Source: JAWSUT01 sp033549345 (GTDB lineage Bacteria; Bacillota; Dethiobacteria; Dethiobacterales; Dethiobacteraceae). Taken from it: DNA of 64,000 nt. The position numbers and the translations under genes were made by a program. The stretch is from positions 1 to 64,000 of the forward strand of contig JAWSUT010000003.1 in NCBI GenBank assembly GCA_033549345.1, written 5' to 3'. The notes beneath the pieces are model-generated. The model searched no databases and was not told the DNA's origin. It saw nothing but the letters and a program-made list of their open reading frames with translations. Shown one piece after another: positions 60,422 to 64,000 of the stretch (its first letter is position 1; the number at the start of each line of letters is the position of its first letter).

Positions 60422-60862
60422 TTATTTCAGTGAACTTTTTTCGGCAAGTACATCAAAAATCCCGCGAAGTCCGACGGACTCAATACTATAATCTGTACTG
60501 TATTCTCTGTTAACATCCCCTTCTGAAAATGCTACCCTAAACTGTTTAGCATGGCCGATATCAATTATAGTAACTCTTTTTTTATTACTAACTCTTACAT
60601 TAATAATTAGCGCAGGTGGTGAACTGGGGAAAACCTGGCCCTCTTGAATCGTATCATATGCTGCATTAAATGCAGTAATCAGTGAAGCAATCTCCTTACC
60701 GGACAGGTTGATAAGATCAGGATTTTCAGAAGGTGTACTAATGGTGGCGGACTGAACAGTCTGCAACTCATAGGCTTTAATGGTAGAGTGAGTATTTTGC
60801 TTACAGGATGTTAAAAGAAGCAGAAACATAAGAATAGCTATAAACGTAGTCCTTTTTGACAA
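60422..60862 (-). CDS. Orphan lipoprotein, 146 residues
   Basis: A signal peptide (IAILMFLLLL) ends in the lipobox LLTSC with cysteine 20, so it should be anchored outside the membrane. The remainder is a mixed alpha/beta domain with SGKEIASLITAFNAAYDT and IINVRVSNKKRVTIIDIG; no family is recognised. TTG start at 60862 has GGGGGTAGG upstream on the minus strand. Base composition is more AT-rich than the surrounding genes. It lies 33 bases behind a second lipoprotein gene and the two likely form one transcript. Confidence 0.7.
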   Translation of the reverse strand: MSKRTTFIAILMFLLLLTSCKQNTHSTIKAYELQTVQSATISTPSENPDLINLSGKEIASLITAFNAAYDTIQEGQVFPSSPPALIINVRVSNKKRVTIIDIGHAKQFRVAFSEGDVNREYSTDYSIESVGLRGIFDVLAEKSSLK

Positions 60863-60895
60863 AAGTGCCTACCCCCTTCGATTATAGACCATTAC

Positions 60896-61369
60896 TTACT
60901 TCAGGTAGCGGTCCGTGCTTTTAGGCAGAAACAGTATGGCACGGAATCCGTTTCTTTCAATTCCATCTGTAATTCGCCTGTCACCGATACAGTAATTTAA
61001 CTCATAGATTATTTCACCTTTTGATAAAAAGACTATTTTCTTCTCCGGAACTGAGTTTACACCCACACCCCACTGCGAAGCTCTTTTGAACCCTTTGAGC
61101 AAATTGATAAATTCTCTTTGATCATCGTTTTTTGTATAAGAGTTTTCATACACTAGTTTGTCTGTTTCATTAGAATTGTGAGCAAATTCCCGCAGATAAA
61201 TCCTAATTTCATCTGCCTCCATAATATGTACTTTCATATATTTGTAAAAATCGTTTGTAGCCGTGCGCCGGGCTATTCTTTCAGCTACTGCTACAGTACA
61301 ACCGGTAATAACAACAGTAAAGCTTATCAGCATTAATACAAATATAAGTTTTGTTTTCACGCTTTCCAT
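60896..61369 (-). CDS. Orphan lipoprotein, 157 residues
   Basis: N-terminal signal (LIFVLMLISFTVV) with lipobox VITGC, cysteine 24. The exported part has REFAHNSNETDKL and NYCIGDRRITDG; no family is recognised. ATG at 61369 follows AAGGGGTG on the minus strand. Low GC against the neighbours. Together with the gene downstream it forms an AT-rich pair of secreted lipid-anchored proteins flanked by terminators, which looks like a recent or transferred cassette. Confidence 0.72.
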   Translation of the reverse strand: MESVKTKLIFVLMLISFTVVITGCTVAVAERIARRTATNDFYKYMKVHIMEADEIRIYLREFAHNSNETDKLVYENSYTKNDDQREFINLLKGFKRASQWGVGVNSVPEKKIVFLSKGEIIYELNYCIGDRRITDGIERNGFRAILFLPKSTDRYLK

Positions 61370-61444
61370 AATTACACCCCTTACTCTTAAATGTAACTTA
61401 TTAGCAGATTTTCTTCAAGTTAATTGCGCAGCGGCGATAAATCA

Positions 61445-61470
61445 AAAAGAGTGCCCACCGGCACTCTTTT
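61445..61470. terminator. Bidirectional terminator
   Basis: AAAAGAGTGCC and GGCACTCTTTT form an 11-bp stem over four bases, between the lipoprotein promoter region and the glutaredoxin gene. Confidence 0.8.
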
Positions 61471-61517
61471 ACGGTTAAATATCTTATTGGGCAGCACGTA
61501 CCCGAGGTTTAAATTCC

Positions 61518-61733
61518 TCAGCCGCCGCCCTGAAAGCCGATTTCCACAAGTTCCCCGTCCCTGACGATCACGGGTACCTGTTTTGCGTTAAAGGTTTCCT
61601 TTATGTACTGCAGGGCCTGTGGGTCTTCACTGGTGTTAATTTCCCTGAAGTCAACACCGTCTTTCTGATATTTCTCCAAAGCTGCCTTGCAGTACGGACA
61701 GCCTGTTTTCGTGTAGATCAGCAATTGTGACAT
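61518..61733 (-). CDS. Glutaredoxin-like protein
   Basis: 71 residues with a thioredoxin-fold start and the CPYC redox pair (C12, C15), then the cis-proline segment QVPVIV near 53 and the ending GFQGGG. The short form and the GFxGGG end resemble the small glutaredoxin-like UXX-star group, some of which carry selenocysteine; here both positions are cysteine. ATG at 61733 is preceded by AAGGGGGGTGA on the minus strand. Single gene. Confidence 0.88.
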   Translation of the reverse strand: MSQLLIYTKTGCPYCKAALEKYQKDGVDFREINTSEDPQALQYIKETFNAKQVPVIVRDGELVEIGFQGGG

Positions 61734-61822
61734 ACCGTCACCCCCCTTGCGAAGTTTCTACCCTTAGTTTACAATAGTTGGCAGGGTGATGCAACAATTC
61801 CCCGTCCTGAGGAGGGATTTTT

Positions 61823-62743
61823 ATGGCACTTGAATTGAAGAAAATTACCGGAAACACATATTATATTCCCGGTGCGGTTAATACAGGCGTGGTGGTAAAC
61901 GGCAATGATTGTCTTGTTATCGATACAGGCCTTGACCGTTATGCGGGGAAGCTACTTTACCGCTGCCTGGCAAAGGAAGACCTAACGCCGCGGGCAATTA
62001 TTAACACCCATTCCCACGCCGACCATTTCGGCGGCAATACCATGTTTCGTGAGATGACAGATGTAAAAATATATGCATCCCACTTTGAGAAGGCAATAAT
62101 TGAAAATCCCTATCTGGAGCCGTTTTATCTGTTTTCAGCTGCGCCGGTAAAAGATCTGACCACCCGCTTTCTCATGGCACCGGCTTCTCCTGTAGACGGC
62201 ATCCTGGAACCCGGCCCGTTTTCAGTCTTTGGCTTTAATGTGGACATTATCTCTTTACCCGGCCACAGTCCGGGTCAGATCGGTGTGGTAACAGAGGACA
62301 ATGTAATATTTAGTGCCGATGCCTATTTCGGCCAGGCGATTCTTGAGAAGTACGGCATGCCGTACTGTGCCGATATTTCAGCGTCTCTGGACACGCTGCG
62401 CAACCTGTGGCAGAGCAGCTATGCCAAATATGTACCCTGCCACGGAGAGCCTGCTGACAAGCCCACAGAAGAAATCTTAAAGAATGTGTCTGTCATCGAG
62501 AAAACACTGGAGAAGATACTCGGCTTCGTGGAAGAAGAGCCGCGGACACGGGAGGAAGTACTGGCTTTCATCATGACAACAGAAAAGAGAGAACTTAATC
62601 CGGTACAATATGTCCTGAATCACGGAGCCATCACAGCCTGCCTCTCTCACCTGCACAAAATCGGCAAAGCAGCGTACAAGTTCGCTGACGGAAAAATGCT
62701 CTGGGAAAAAGCACCCGAGAGGACATGTTCCCCTGTAGGGTGA
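61823..62743 (+). CDS. Metallo-beta-lactamase-fold hydrolase
   Basis: 306 residues. The dinuclear metal motif is intact: H63, H65, D67 and H68 in NTHSHADHFGG, then LPGHSPGQIG (about 148-157), D in FSADAYFG and the last histidine in VPCHGEP. The C-terminal third has a winged-helix-like end (PVQYVLNHGAITACLSHLHKIG), as in several thiolesterase or nuclease-like MBL proteins. Substrate cannot be assigned; it is not evidence for beta-lactam resistance. ATG 61823 follows GAGGAGGG. Confidence 0.88.
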   Translation: MALELKKITGNTYYIPGAVNTGVVVNGNDCLVIDTGLDRYAGKLLYRCLAKEDLTPRAIINTHSHADHFGGNTMFREMTDVKIYASHFEKAIIENPYLEPFYLFSAAPVKDLTTRFLMAPASPVDGILEPGPFSVFGFNVDIISLPGHSPGQIGVVTEDNVIFSADAYFGQAILEKYGMPYCADISASLDTLRNLWQSSYAKYVPCHGEPADKPTEEILKNVSVIEKTLEKILGFVEEEPRTREEVLAFIMTTEKRELNPVQYVLNHGAITACLSHLHKIGKAAYKFADGKMLWEKAPERTCSPVG

Positions 62744-62756
62744 GGCTCCCGCTACT

Positions 62757-62779
62757 AAGGCCCGGTTCGGGCCTTTTGT
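62757..62779 (+). terminator. Terminator after the MBL-fold gene
   Basis: AAGGCCCG and CGGGCCTT across a GTT loop, followed by TTGT. Confidence 0.8.
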
Positions 62780-62798
62780 AATAATTTTATCTGTTTAC

Positions 62799-62838
62799 AG
62801 TAAAAACCCTGGATCAAAAAGATCCCGGGTTTTTACTT
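62799..62838 (-). terminator. Hairpin behind the DUF2933-like gene
   Basis: AGTAAAAACCC and GGGTTTTTACT pair, with the inner GGATC/GATCC extending the stem. It overlaps the stop codon of the small minus-strand gene and would end its transcript. Confidence 0.65.
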
Positions 62839-62980
62839 AGTGGCAGCTTTTTTCCTCTTTTACCGGTACTTCGGCGGGTTGCGGGGTTTGCTGACCATGC
62901 TTATGCGACATACCACGCATCATCACCAGGTGCATCAGTGGACACAGCAAAATAATTAAATATGGCAGATATCGTTCCAT
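62837..62980 (-). CDS. DUF2933-like mini membrane protein, 47 residues
   Basis: ATG at 62980 lies six bases behind a perfect AGGAGG on the minus strand. The product begins with one membrane segment, MERYLPYLIILLCPLMHLVM, continues MRGMSHKHG and ends in a Pro/Glu/Lys tail with a final CH. The CPLMHL and MRGM..HG pattern matches small DUF2933 proteins, of unknown function, often found near copper or other metal handling genes; no such neighbour is here. It occupies most of the otherwise empty 62744-63118 interval. Confidence 0.7.
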   Translation of the reverse strand: MERYLPYLIILLCPLMHLVMMRGMSHKHGQQTPQPAEVPVKEEKSCH

Positions 62981-63049
62981 GCATAACCTCCTACGCTTCG
63001 TAGTAGATGGCTATATTATAACCCGACCACGGTGTGGATGCAAGAGGCC

Positions 63050-63079
63050 TTGCAAACTAATTCCCGGTTCGGGTATAAT
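63050..63079 (+). promoter_or_regulatory. Promoter of the DnaE-type gene
   Basis: TTGCAA at 63050-63055 and a consensus TATAAT at 63074-63079 with an 18-base spacer, 40 bases before the start codon. Confidence 0.65.
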
Positions 63080-63118
63080 AAAGGCGAACGTATGTTTGAT
63101 ATGGGAGGCGTACTTTTT

Positions 63119-64000
63119 ATGCCATTTGTCCATCTGCGTGTACACAGCGAGTACAGTTTTCTGCGGGGCGCATGCCGTCTGGAGCAGCTGGTTGAGCGTG
63201 CAAAGGAACTGGGTATGCCCGCTGTTGCGCTTACCGACTACGGTGCACTCCACGGCGCCGTCCGCTTTGGCGGGCTTGCAAGAGAATACGGCATTTTACC
63301 GATTGTGGGCGCTGAATTTACACTCTCCTGCGGCCTGCCGCTGGTGCTGTTAGTCCGGAACCGCACCGGTTGGCAGAACTTATTACGGTTGGTTAACCAG
63401 TTCCAGCTGACAGTGCCCAAAAAGCAGGCTGTGGAGCCGGAGGAGGTGGGCCGGTTTGCCGGCGGGCTCACAGCCCTGCTGCATACCAGAGGAGAAGGTG
63501 TCCGCTTTGATGAGAAGAGTACTCCGTCTTTAACGGCGCGGGTACTGGATGAGCTGTCGGTTTTTTTTGCCGATGAACTTTTTCTTGCGCTGGAAGATAC
63601 GGGCCTGCCCGGCGAAGAGCGGCTAAACAGTTCTCTGGCCAAGACAGCGCGGGCACATAACGTGCCGCTTGTTGCCACGCATAACGTTCACTATGTCCTG
63701 CCGGGAGACGACGCAGTCTACAGGATGGTCAACTGCATCCGTACAGGCCGGCCGCTTGCCGGTGCCAGTGAGCGGTTTTTACCCGGTGCCGATTACGACC
63801 TGAAAACACCGGCGGAGATGATTCGGCGGTTTAAGGGTTTTCCCGGTGCCTGCGAAAATACGCTGCGCCTGGCAGAGAGATGCAGGTTTGTTCCGGAGAA
63901 AGAGGGGATGCAGCTGCCGGTTTTTCGTTTGCCGGACGGTGAGGAGCCGGCCCGCGCGCTGCACCGTCTTTGCCGGGAGGGGCTTATCCGCCGCGGCCTG
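63119..64000 (+). CDS. dnaE: DNA polymerase III alpha subunit, DnaE type (5' part)
   Basis: 294 codons reach the window edge without a stop; a full DnaE is over 1000. The N-terminal PHP domain is clear: FVHLRVHSEYSFLRGA (3-18), PAVALTDYGALHGAVRF and PIVGAEFTL, then VATHNVHYVLPGDDAVY around 183. Two usual metal ligands are changed: first histidine of HxH is R7 and the histidine of TDHG is Y41, similar to the degenerate PHP of E. coli DnaE, so metal-dependent proofreading by this domain is unlikely. ATG 63119 follows GGGAGG. Whether it is the replicative or the error-prone type cannot be told from this part. Confidence 0.9.
   Translation, partial: MPFVHLRVHSEYSFLRGACRLEQLVERAKELGMPAVALTDYGALHGAVRFGGLAREYGILPIVGAEFTLSCGLPLVLLVRNRTGWQNLLRLVNQFQLTVPKKQAVEPEEVGRFAGGLTALLHTRGEGVRFDEKSTPSLTARVLDELSVFFADELFLALEDTGLPGEERLNSSLAKTARAHNVPLVATHNVHYVLPGDDAVYRMVNCIRTGRPLAGASERFLPGADYDLKTPAEMIRRFKGFPGACENTLRLAERCRFVPEKEGMQLPVFRLPDGEEPARALHRLCREGLIRRGL

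Noticed and set aside
62979..63353. A 124-codon open frame at the 5' side of dnaE
   Set aside because: It is a shifted-frame shadow over the real DnaE start and the DUF2933-like gene region.

Overview
The window looks like one chromosomal segment of a spore-former-type Firmicute, most likely class Clostridia. The signs are strong AGGAGG-type ribosome binding sites, frequent TTG and GTG starts, a T-box leader, a perfect CIRCE operator before groESL, a guanine-class riboswitch, a PurF with a cleaved propeptide and iron-sulfur cysteines, and YczE and GerMN proteins. The lineage below class cannot be fixed from the sequence alone. No rRNA, tRNA, phage, plasmid or CRISPR locus was seen.

Region 1 (1-13.5 kb) is arginine biosynthesis. 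A T-box leader with a probable Arg (CGC) specifier precedes argC-argJ-argB-argD-carB-argF. An extended palindromic element lies behind argF, then an AlkD-like protein, murI, and argG-argH. carA is absent. Region 2 (13.5-19.1 kb) is a lactate module: an FAD-linked dehydrogenase, a lactate permease, a FadR-type regulator with a matching operator upstream, and the nickel lactate racemase LarA. Region 3 (19.1-31.9 kb) holds a VanW protein, a UbiB kinase, a sigma-54 activator, a molybdenum cofactor cluster (a small Cys-tail protein, two MoeA, MogA), groESL, a GyrI-like protein, an unlisted 53-residue membrane protein and a YczE protein.

Region 4 (31.9-46.9 kb) is purine metabolism. After a stand-alone TrpB2 and guaA comes a leader with a guanine-class aptamer followed by a ykkC-family (probably PRPP) aptamer and one shared terminator. 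It stands before a purine permease and purK-purE-purB-(membrane protein)-purC-purF-purM-purN-purH-purD. purS, purQ and purL are missing from the run.

Region 5 (47-59.7 kb) is the most interesting. A symporter pair is divergent from an operon of thiolase, 3-hydroxybutyryl-CoA dehydrogenase, crotonase, two acyl-CoA dehydrogenases, cobalamin adenosyltransferase, MeaB GTPase and a two-subunit B12 mutase. The mutase carries Phe83 and Gln201, the pair that marks isobutyryl-CoA mutase rather than methylmalonyl-CoA mutase. The operon therefore reads as a complete route from isobutyryl-CoA through butyryl-CoA to two acetyl-CoA. Region 6 (59.7-64 kb) has a C_GCAxxG_C_C protein, two AT-rich orphan lipoproteins, a glutaredoxin, a metallo-beta-lactamase-fold protein, a DUF2933-like mini protein and the start of a DnaE-type polymerase cut by the window edge.
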